Assembly (NCBI GenBank): GCA_009784775.1
Contig: WQXQ01000004.1
Location: 1-53,848 of the forward strand
Length of the DNA: 53,848 nt
Reading direction: 5' to 3'
From: Treponema sp.
Lineage (GTDB): Bacteria > Spirochaetota > Spirochaetia > Treponematales > Breznakiellaceae
This document shows positions 45,920-53,848 of the stretch, in pieces (positions within the stretch are counted from its first letter, which is position 1; the number at the start of each line of letters is the position of its first letter). The notes beneath the pieces were generated by a model that searched no databases, was not told where the DNA came from, and worked only from the letters and a program-made list of their open reading frames with translations. The position numbers and the translations under genes were made by a program.

Positions 45920-48900
45920 TTAGTTGTTGTGTGTAGCACGACCCGGATAAGTTTGGGTTGGACGACCCCACGGGTCATTTGCAATGGTATACACCCGTAC
46001 CCATTCCACTTCCATGTAAGCGGGCAGCGTTGCGGTCAACTGCGCTTCAGGGATATTAGAATTGGGATTATATCCTCCATTCTGGCTTCCCCTATCCAGC
46101 GCAAAGTTCAGAATCATGAAGAAATCATGATGGAACGGATGTCCTACCGGTGTAGCTGTTGTTTGCGTGACACCTCCGACAGTGACACCTTGATAAGAAC
46201 CGGGGTTCGGCAAAGCGTTAAACATGGTAACGCCAAGCTCTTTTCCGTCCAGGAGCCATATGAATCGATCCGGCTCCCACCTCACGCCGTATACATGCCA
46301 GTCGGCAATAGTGGAGCCGTTCTCAAAAGTATTGACACCCCAGCCTCTATAATGGCTCTGGCCACTTGGCATCCAGGGCGCCTGCATATGTATTGTGGCA
46401 GCTGCATGGGCGGGCAGATGCCCTATCATTTCCATAATATCAATTTCGCCGTTTCTTGGCCATCCGCCGGTATATGAATTGGCCACCGGCATCATCCAGA
46501 ATGCCGGCCAGAATGCCGCAGCCGCGTGTGACATACGAATCTTTGCTTCGAACCTGCCGTAGGTTTGTCCAAATTTTCTGGAGTTGCCGCCCGGCGCACC
46601 TGCATCTCCATTTGCCGTTACCAGTTTTCCGGAAGCGTACTGCTGTGAGCCGCCCATTGACACTCCAGGCGTACGTTCCGCGATAAGCCGTAAATTCCCG
46701 TTTACTATTTGGGCGTTTTCTGTTCGGTAGTACTGTCTTTCATTGTTGCCCCAGCCCCAGTTACCCCATCCATTCTGACGTCCCCATTTGTTTGGATCCA
46801 CAGTGGTTCCTTCGAACTTGTCATAGAAGGAAGTCAAAGAGGGGTCGAAATTCTTATGGGAATACTCGGGGGAATAGGCACCTGTGCTTACCGAGCCGTT
46901 GAGCGTGTTGCTTTTGGGCGTGCCGTCAAAGGCAACCCGCAGCGTGAAATTACCGGCAGCTGCTCCAGCCGTTAGGTTAGCGCCGGAAACTGAGACCGCT
47001 CCCGTAACAGGATAGGTAATCGTATACCAGTTTGCAAGCTGGATGGAGTTACTGAATAATGAAACCTGTCTGTTATTTAACCCGGGAACACTCAGCGTAT
47101 AGGTTACCTTATACGGGTTGCCAATAACGGTTGCAATAGGATTAGAAGAATTTATGAGTATTTGTGTTTGCGGTACCGCCGGAATGACAATAGCATAATC
47201 TTTACTGGTTGTAGTCATAAGCGCAATATCGTCAATTTGTATATATGGTGTACTACCGGTTCCCTGCGCAGCAATAAAAATCTTAAAGACCTGTCTCCTG
47301 TTTCCGGACGGAGTCTTGGGAATTGGTATTATATGCCGCTGATGGGGGGCGTTAGTAACTTGAATACCGGTATTGTTTTCACCGGTGTATTCGATGTTAA
47401 AGGGATCGTTACCCTCGCCTTGATCGTCCAAAAGGCCGATGGCGGTAATGGTTATATCCCCAGTGGCTCTAATCCAGAAGGAAAGGGCATCTACGGTACT
47501 CCAATCAACGGTAGTAGCCGTATTTGCATTAATACTTATACCTCTTCCCCAGGTATCTCCTATGTTATGCAGCCGTATACCCTGAGCACCGGATCTTCCG
47601 GCATTGTTCTGGGCCAGATTGTAACCATTCGCAGCGGCATTACTATTCCAAACATCAACGGTAAATCGGGGATCCAAAACACCGGCTTTGTATATCTGAT
47701 AGACAACGCCTTCGGGCAGTTGCGGTATGACCGAATTTACCGTAATGATTCTTTCAGCAAATATATTGGTAAAACCGGGCTGGGCGGATGCTGCTCTGAC
47801 GGTAATTTGAGCCTGGGGTTCATTTGCCCCAACGGTTAAAAGCCCGTTCCCGTTAATGCTGGTACCGACATGGCCGCTACTCTCAATTGACCAGTTAATG
47901 TTTGTCGTAGCGCCGCCGCTCACGGCAGCAGTCGCGCTAAATTGCTGAGTAGCGCCCTGATCTACCGAAGCGCCCGATGCCGGGGCAGTAATGGTAACAC
48001 CGGTTACTACCGGCGTTGGAGCTACATCAATCGCTCTTTGCGCAGCTACATCCGTAAAACCAGGCTGGGTGGATGCCGCTCTGACGTGGATGGCGGTCTG
48101 TGCCTCATTACCCGCGACAGTCAAAAGGCCGCTCGCATTGATGTTGGTACCACCGGCATAGGGTCCTCCCACCAGCGACCAGCTTACGCCCGTCCCGGCA
48201 CCGCCAGTCGCGTTCACCGATGCATTAAATTGCAAAGTACCGCCCTGCGCTACCGATGTGGCATTGCCCGCCGGGGTAATGGTAACACTATTTACTACCG
48301 GTACCAGTGTTATGGTAACGGTTCTTTCACCAAATATAGTTGAACCGGGCAGAGCGGTTGTTGCTCTGACGGTGATGCTGGCTGTTTGAGCCGCCGCGAC
48401 GGTCAAAAGGCCGGACGAATTGATGCTGGTACCAGCGGCATTGCTCCCGACCAATGACCAGGTAACCGCTGTCGTAGCGCCGCCAGATACGTCAACAGCC
48501 GCGTAAAATTGCAGATTGGCGCCTTGCGCTACTGCGGTGACACTGCCCGCTGTAGTAACCGTAATACCATGTACTGCCGGCGGCTGCGCTGCCGTTAACG
48601 AAACGGTTTTTGTATCGGCTACATTCGCATAACCGGGCTGGGCAGACGCTGCCCTCACCGTGATATTGGACTGGGGTTCATCCAACGCAACCTCCAACAG
48701 GCCAGTAACTGCATTGATACTGGTACCCGCATGATGACCGCTGCTTGTAATTGACCAGGTAACGGCTGTCGAAGCGCTGCCGGTCACAACGGCGGTCGCG
48801 TTAAATTGCAAAGTGCTGCCCTTCGCTACCGATGCGGTCGCTGTGGTAATGGTAACACTCTGTACGACACCCGCCGTAATTTTGACGGTTACCGAAACTG

Positions 48901-49282
48901 CTTTGGATTCATCCGCAACAGGGGTTGCAATGACCGTAATGAGCGCTCCTTCTTCTGCGGTATTAGTAATGATAAAGACTCCGCTATCCCTGTCAATTGA
49001 CGTACCCGTTGTGCTGGAGCCATTAAAACCGGTGCGCCTCCAGGTAACGGTTTCAACCGGGTTGTTCGTTCCGGATACCCTTGCAGAAAATGTCAATGTA
49101 CTATCTTTTTGACCAGAAACTTCCGTCCCGGTCACCGTGGTATTATTCAGTCTGATGTTAACAGTTTCAATAACGGCCTGAGGCGCATCTTCCGCCTCTG
49201 CCTTACAGCCAGTAAGCAGCGCAATACTGCCAATGAGCAGGAATGTAATTGCGGCAATGCCGAACACATACGTCTTTTTCAT
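45920..49282 (-). CDS. Lipoprotein: five BIG2-like Ig repeats + carbohydrate-binding-like module + Ig-like + C-terminal GH16
   Basis: Lipobox LLTGCKA; repeats VxQGxxLQFNAxV..GTSINxxGLLTVxxxE; GH16 WPRNGEIDIMEMIGHLP. Confidence 0.9.
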   Translation of the reverse strand: MKKTYVFGIAAITFLLIGSIALLTGCKAEAEDAPQAVIETVNIRLNNTTVTGTEVSGQKDSTLTFSARVSGTNNPVETVTWRRTGFNGSSTTGTSIDRDSGVFIITNTAEEGALITVIATPVADESKAVSVTVKITAGVVQSVTITTATASVAKGSTLQFNATAVVTGSASTAVTWSITSSGHHAGTSINAVTGLLEVALDEPQSNITVRAASAQPGYANVADTKTVSLTAAQPPAVHGITVTTAGSVTAVAQGANLQFYAAVDVSGGATTAVTWSLVGSNAAGTSINSSGLLTVAAAQTASITVRATTALPGSTIFGERTVTITLVPVVNSVTITPAGNATSVAQGGTLQFNASVNATGGAGTGVSWSLVGGPYAGGTNINASGLLTVAGNEAQTAIHVRAASTQPGFTDVAAQRAIDVAPTPVVTGVTITAPASGASVDQGATQQFSATAAVSGGATTNINWSIESSGHVGTSINGNGLLTVGANEPQAQITVRAASAQPGFTNIFAERIITVNSVIPQLPEGVVYQIYKAGVLDPRFTVDVWNSNAAANGYNLAQNNAGRSGAQGIRLHNIGDTWGRGISINANTATTVDWSTVDALSFWIRATGDITITAIGLLDDQGEGNDPFNIEYTGENNTGIQVTNAPHQRHIIPIPKTPSGNRRQVFKIFIAAQGTGSTPYIQIDDIALMTTTSKDYAIVIPAVPQTQILINSSNPIATVIGNPYKVTYTLSVPGLNNRQVSLFSNSIQLANWYTITYPVTGAVSVSGANLTAGAAAGNFTLRVAFDGTPKSNTLNGSVSTGAYSPEYSHKNFDPSLTSFYDKFEGTTVDPNKWGRQNGWGNWGWGNNERQYYRTENAQIVNGNLRLIAERTPGVSMGGSQQYASGKLVTANGDAGAPGGNSRKFGQTYGRFEAKIRMSHAAAAFWPAFWMMPVANSYTGGWPRNGEIDIMEMIGHLPAHAAATIHMQAPWMPSGQSHYRGWGVNTFENGSTIADWHVYGVRWEPDRFIWLLDGKELGVTMFNALPNPGSYQGVTVGGVTQTTATPVGHPFHHDFFMILNFALDRGSQNGGYNPNSNIPEAQLTATLPAYMEVEWVRVYTIANDPWGRPTQTYPGRATHNN

Positions 49283-49403
49283 TATAACCCCCTAGTATTA
49301 TTCAAACAGCCAACAGGCCGATATGTTTGCTACCAATATATCACTTATATGGTAGATTGTCAACGTTTTTCGGGGAAAAATTGAAAAAAATGCCTTGGTG
49401 TTT

Positions 49404-49451
49404 AAAAATGCCCCAAAAACCGCTCAAAATGAGGTTTTTAGGGCATTTTTT
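49404..49451 (-). terminator. Terminator after the 52146-49459 gene (bidirectional-looking)
   Basis: AAAAATGCCCCAAAAACC..GGTTTTTAGGGCATTTTT long stem. Confidence 0.85.
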
Positions 49452-49458
49452 GGGCGTT

Positions 49459-52146
49459 TTAGTTATTGTGGTTGGTTACAAGGTTACGCGGAACCTCACC
49501 TAAAATGACCCAGGGATCATTTTCCAGCGTGTATACGCGTACCCAATCAATCTCCAGTTCAATGGGCAATGCGCTATCCGCCGGCAAATAACCAGGATCA
49601 AAGGTTCCGCCGACCGCAAGGTTTAGTATCAGGTGGAAATCCCTGTTGAACGGCCCGCTGATTGGTGACGGCGGGTTTGTGGTATCATAAAAACCAAAGT
49701 TAAAATCGGTAAACGGTATTCGCCGGTACTGTTTTCCGTCTATAAGGAACCTAAATTCGGTCGATGTCCATACCACGCCATATACATGCCATTGGGTAAA
49801 ATCTGAACCGTCCTCAAACCGGTGCTCGGAACCCAGATAATGATGGCCATGCGGCGCCCGGTAATGTGCGGTGCCGGACGCACGGTTCGGTCTCCTGCCA
49901 ACCATTTCCATAATGTCGATTTCGCCCGACCGCGGCCAGCCGCCGTAGACGCTCGCCACCGGCATCATCCAAAATGCGGGCCACATTCCCGGCTCTGCCT
50001 TGGTCATGCGGATTTTCGCTTCGAATCTGCCGTAGGTTTGCCCAAATTTCAAGCCATTGCTGCCCTCCGGAGCATTTGGGGGCGAATGTCCATTTGCCGT
50101 TACCAGTTTTCCGGAGGTATACTCCTGAGCTCCGCGGCTTTCCTTTCTTGCCTGAAGCCGCAAAACCCCGCCTGACACAATTACGTTGTCGTGATGGTAG
50201 TATTGCGCTTCGTTGTTACCCCAGCCCCCGTTACTCCAGCCATTCTGGTATCCCCATTTGGTCAGATCCAGACTGGTTCCTTCGAACTTATCATAAAAAG
50301 AACACAATGCGGTATCGAAATTTTCCGAGAAATAGTCGGTGCTATAGCCGGTTGTTATCCTGCCGTTGAGTGTGTTACTTCTTATCGTGCCGTCAAAGGC
50401 AATCCGCAGGGTAAAACTGCCGGCGGCCGTCAGATCAGCGCCGGAAATCTCGGCGTTTCCGGTAAGATCATAGGTTAGATCAAACCAGTTTGCAAATTGT
50501 ACGCCTTCGTTGAATAATGAAACGGTCCTGTTTGCTCCGCTTACATTAACCGTATATGCGACCTTAAAAGGCTCGCTGATTATCGACGCAATGGGGGTAG
50601 CGCTTTCCAGGTTAACCCACACTAACGGCGGAATGACCACGTTAAAAACGCTGCTCGCGGAAATAAGCGTAATATCGTCGATATAGATGTTTGGCGCGGC
50701 GGCGCTCCCCTGTTCCGCAATAAAAACTTTAAAGACCTGTCTCCTGTTCTCATTGAATTCCCTGGGCAGCGGTATCACTATCCGCTGCCAGGCGGTGTGG
50801 ACCAGAATACCTTCGTTGGTCTCACCTTTGTATTCAACATTCAGCGGATCATTACCAAACCCCGCATCATCCAGGAAGCCGGCACTGAGTCTTACGTCAT
50901 CAGCGGTGGCCCTAATCCAGAAGGAAAGGGCGTCTACTGTGCTCCAGTCAACGGTATCGGCTGCATTGGCGTTAATACTCATGCCTCTTCCCCAACTGTC
51001 CCCCTGACGATGCAGTCTTATACCTAAGGCGCCGCCCCTTCCAACATTATTCTGGGTTAGCGTGTAACCATTAGCCACTGCATTATCATTCCAGGCACTA
51101 TCACTAAAGCGGGGATCCAAAATGCCGGCTTTATATATCTGATACATTACACCCTCTGGTAACACTATTACCGGTATTACCGTAACGGTTTTTGTTTGGG
51201 CTGCATATTCAAAACCAGGCTGGGCGGGCGTTGCTTTCACGGTGATATTGGCTGCCTCATTCACCGCAACGGTCAAAAGCCCGGTCGTTGAACTGATGCT
51301 GGTACCACTGCTGTTGCCGGTACTGATAATCGACCAGATAACGGTATTTGCAGCGCCATTGGCGGCATCAACAGTTGCATCAAATTGCAGGGTTTTCCCC
51401 TGCTCTACCGATGCGGCCATGGTGGTAATGGTAACACTGCTTACTATCGGCGTAAGCGTTATCGCAACGGTTCTTGTTTGGGCCAAACCCGCAAAACCGG
51501 GCTGGGCAGGCGTTGCTCTCACGGTGATGCTGGTCTGGGGCTCATGCGTCCCAACCGTCAAAAGCCCGGACTGACTGATGCTGGTGCCGGCATGGTCGGC
51601 ACTTGCAATATCCCAAATTACCGTTTTTACCGCGTTGTCACTCGCATTCACCGTCGCATTGAATTGCAATTGGGTACCCTGCGCCACCGATTCAACATTG
51701 TTCGTCACTGTAATGGTAACACTATGAACGACAGGCAGACCCGGTGCATCCGGCAAAACCTTTACGGTTACCCAAGATTCTTTCGTATCATCTACGGTAG
51801 AGGTAACAACGATAGTTATTTCTTCATCGTCCGCTTCATCATCGGCGATTTGTAAAACACCATCAATAAGTGTGGTATCCTCATTACCGCCGTTTATTGT
51901 CCAGATAACCGTGTTAGCCGGGTTGTTTGTTCCATGTACCCTTGCGACAAAGTTCAGCGTGGCGCCTTTTGCGGCGTCTATTGTCTCTTCGGTTACCGTG
52001 GCTCCATTCAGCCTGATTTCAACTCTTTCAACGACAACCTGAGGCGCACTGGTTTCCGTTTCCGTTTTACAGCCGAGAAACAGCGCAAAACTACTAACCA
52101 GCAGGAAGGCAAACACGGCAATGCCGAATATATACGTTTTTTTCAT
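49459..52146 (-). CDS. Lipoprotein: three BIG2-like Ig repeats + carbohydrate-binding-like module + C-terminal GH16
   Basis: MKKTYIFGIAVFAFLLVSSFALFLGCKT lipobox; GH16 WPRSGEIDIMEMVGRRPN; paralogue of 45920-49282. ATG at 52146 preferred. Confidence 0.9.
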   Translation of the reverse strand: MKKTYIFGIAVFAFLLVSSFALFLGCKTETETSAPQVVVERVEIRLNGATVTEETIDAAKGATLNFVARVHGTNNPANTVIWTINGGNEDTTLIDGVLQIADDEADDEEITIVVTSTVDDTKESWVTVKVLPDAPGLPVVHSVTITVTNNVESVAQGTQLQFNATVNASDNAVKTVIWDIASADHAGTSISQSGLLTVGTHEPQTSITVRATPAQPGFAGLAQTRTVAITLTPIVSSVTITTMAASVEQGKTLQFDATVDAANGAANTVIWSIISTGNSSGTSISSTTGLLTVAVNEAANITVKATPAQPGFEYAAQTKTVTVIPVIVLPEGVMYQIYKAGILDPRFSDSAWNDNAVANGYTLTQNNVGRGGALGIRLHRQGDSWGRGMSINANAADTVDWSTVDALSFWIRATADDVRLSAGFLDDAGFGNDPLNVEYKGETNEGILVHTAWQRIVIPLPREFNENRRQVFKVFIAEQGSAAAPNIYIDDITLISASSVFNVVIPPLVWVNLESATPIASIISEPFKVAYTVNVSGANRTVSLFNEGVQFANWFDLTYDLTGNAEISGADLTAAGSFTLRIAFDGTIRSNTLNGRITTGYSTDYFSENFDTALCSFYDKFEGTSLDLTKWGYQNGWSNGGWGNNEAQYYHHDNVIVSGGVLRLQARKESRGAQEYTSGKLVTANGHSPPNAPEGSNGLKFGQTYGRFEAKIRMTKAEPGMWPAFWMMPVASVYGGWPRSGEIDIMEMVGRRPNRASGTAHYRAPHGHHYLGSEHRFEDGSDFTQWHVYGVVWTSTEFRFLIDGKQYRRIPFTDFNFGFYDTTNPPSPISGPFNRDFHLILNLAVGGTFDPGYLPADSALPIELEIDWVRVYTLENDPWVILGEVPRNLVTNHNN

Positions 52147-52205
52147 GGTAACCCCTACCAATAATATACCACGCTTTATGGCACATTGTCAATTTTCCGC
52201 AGGAA

Positions 52206-52544
52206 TCAGGGGCTGCGTGCGAACAACTCCCAGAGCTTGCCTGAAACGGTAAACTGGTTTTCCCTGGTGCGAATGACCGCGATACCCTCGTCTTTGGCTG
52301 CTTCCAGCATATCTTCCGGTAAGGGGCGGGAGTTACAAATGATAAGGACCGAAATATTGACCAAAGTGGCCACCGCTACGGTGTTTTTGTGGGCCTGAAT
52401 CGTGATAAGGGCGCCGCCGTCTTTTGCATGGGCCATGACATCGGAGAGCAGGTCGGAGGTATAAGCTCCGGTAAGCTCGGTGTCTTCAAACTCGTCCTGA
52501 CATATCTCGGCGCCCAGGGCGGCGGCAGCTTCCCGTATTGTCAT
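52206..52544 (-). CDS. DRTGG-domain protein
   Basis: 112 aa; GAYTSDLLSDVMAHAKDGGALITIQAHKNTVAVATLVNISVLIICNSRPLPEDMLEAAKDEGIAVIRT. Confidence 0.75.
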   Translation of the reverse strand: MTIREAAAALGAEICQDEFEDTELTGAYTSDLLSDVMAHAKDGGALITIQAHKNTVAVATLVNISVLIICNSRPLPEDMLEAAKDEGIAVIRTRENQFTVSGKLWELFARSP

Positions 52545-52556
52545 ATGCCAGCCCTA

Positions 52557-53498
52557 TTACCCTTCATTCTTGGAAGAATTGGTGTGAATTACCACGCGGA
52601 CCGTGGTACCAACCCCCACAGCGGAATTTATTGAGAATTCATCGGAATTTCGCTTGGTATTGGCAAGGCCCATGCCGGCGCCAAAGCCCAGTGACCGGAC
52701 ATATTCGTTGGCCGTAGACCAGCCTTCCTGTAATGCCTGATTCACATCGGCAATACCGGGGCCGGTATCGGCGGCTATAATGGTGACCTTGTCCGGTTGT
52801 ATGCTGCAGCGAATGGTGCCGCCATTTGAGTGGACTACCAGATTTATTTCCAGCTCATAGCTGGCAACGGCAACGCGCCGGATAATTTTGGGGTCAAAAT
52901 TCCGCTGTTTCAGGGCTTTTTTGATTTCCGTTGATGCCCGGCCTGCCAGCTCAAAATTATAACGGGGCACATTGAATTCCATTTCCGCTTGCGGCGATGC
53001 GATACTAGCGGCGCTTTTCTGCAATTTTTCAAGCCGCAGCACTTCACGGTTCATTTCTACCAGCAGGGCGCGGATTACATCATTGGAACCAAGGACCCCT
53101 ACCAGTTCATGGTTTTTATTCAATACCGGGAAACGGCCATAATGATATTTATTGAGATAGGAAATGGCAAACGAAAGAGGCATATCGTCCTGTAACACAA
53201 TCAGGTCACGGGTCATTCGCTCTTCAACCGGGCAGTCGATAAACCCCTTGTCCAGTGCGGTAACCACATCGCTAATGGAAACCAATCCCAACAGTTGCTG
53301 CCCTTCCACAATGGGAACGCCTGTTATCCGATTTTCCCGCATAATTGCCTGAATATGCCGTATAGTCTGGGTTTTACGGCCGGTTATAAATGCCGTATTC
53401 ATGACATCTTTAATTTTAAGCTGATAGATTAATTCCAGTACCACAGAAGGCGAATCGACCGTACTGATGGGGATATCTTCGTTTAAATCGTCGCTCAT
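52557..53498 (-). CDS. Tandem CBS-domain protein with C-terminal anti-sigma-type HATPase
   Basis: VKDVMNTAFITGRKTQTIRHIQAIMRENRITGVPIVEGQQLLGLVSISDV..; VASYELEINLVVHSNGGTIRC..IAADTGPGIAD..LGFGAGMGLANTKRNSD. Start 53498 preferred. Confidence 0.88.
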   Translation of the reverse strand: MSDDLNEDIPISTVDSPSVVLELIYQLKIKDVMNTAFITGRKTQTIRHIQAIMRENRITGVPIVEGQQLLGLVSISDVVTALDKGFIDCPVEERMTRDLIVLQDDMPLSFAISYLNKYHYGRFPVLNKNHELVGVLGSNDVIRALLVEMNREVLRLEKLQKSAASIASPQAEMEFNVPRYNFELAGRASTEIKKALKQRNFDPKIIRRVAVASYELEINLVVHSNGGTIRCSIQPDKVTIIAADTGPGIADVNQALQEGWSTANEYVRSLGFGAGMGLANTKRNSDEFSINSAVGVGTTVRVVIHTNSSKNEG

Positions 53499-53721
53499 TA
53501 GAGTGAGTATAACACGGAAAAAACAGGAAATCAAGAGAAAATACCGAAATAACCCGGCAGAGGGAGGGGCAGCCGGAGAGCCAAAACAGATGGGAGAATC
53601 CGACGCCGCAGCCCCGGCACGGCTGTTCGGCTTGCAACTAATCATAGAGTAATATCCTAATTTAGATTATTCTCATGCGTAGTGTGCCATGCCGCAGTTA
53701 CTGTACCCTAAGTTTATGATT

Positions 53722-53847
53722 TTATTCGCTGGTCTGCTTTGTCGCAGACTGCGCAAAAAACCGAAAAAGCCCAACAGGTAAGTAGCCTGATTTTTGAATA
53801 TCTTCAAAAATGTGCTCATCTGAACCATCAAAACGGCAAACACGCCC
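53722..53847 (-). CDS. Possible C-terminal fragment of a CDS running off the window
   Basis: Open frame to edge: ..GRVCRFDGSDEHIFEDIQKSGYLPVGLFRFFAQSATKQTSE-stop; short, so could be chance. Confidence 0.3.
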   Translation of the reverse strand, partial: GRVCRFDGSDEHIFEDIQKSGYLPVGLFRFFAQSATKQTSE

Positions 53848-53848
53848 G

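Noticed and set aside
52557-53645. N-terminal extension MISCKPNSRAGAAASDS.. of the CBS/HATPase ORF
   Set aside because: No domain support; ATG at 53498 begins the conserved protein.

Overview
The window reads as a spirochaete (Treponema-like) chromosomal segment; the taxon is inferred from gene content only. From left to right it holds: surface lipoproteins; a Phd/RelE-type toxin-antitoxin pair; a TetR regulator divergent from a lipoprotein/outer-membrane-barrel pair; a 1460-aa acyl-CoA dehydratase activase-like protein; phoU-phoB, an MCP and a PhoR-like kinase; two FKBP isomerases; and a glucosaminidase-type lipoprotein. These are followed by a ~13-kb plus-strand operon of giant repeat-rich lipoproteins with an OmpA protein and a GH16 enzyme, ended by a strong terminator; infA; a minus-strand MoxR/DUF58/VWA/TPR (Bat) operon; tRNA-Met(CAT); and a minus-strand beta-glucan-type locus (YbhJ-like hydratase, GH94 phosphorylase, GH55-like protein, two paralogous multi-domain GH16 enzymes). 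The right edge has a DRTGG protein and a CBS/HATPase protein. The most unusual signal is a set of small non-coding repeat elements. One is a 224-bp hairpin element with 16-bp perfect terminal inverted repeats and 11-bp direct repeats, sitting at a stop codon. A second hairpin of the same repeat family is also flanked by an 11-bp direct repeat. A perfect 35-bp inverted repeat of the heptamer GGGACTG supplies one gene's stop codon and the next gene's N-terminus. Other short-word repeats are co-opted into signal peptides and N-termini. All calls are by eye; no database search was run.
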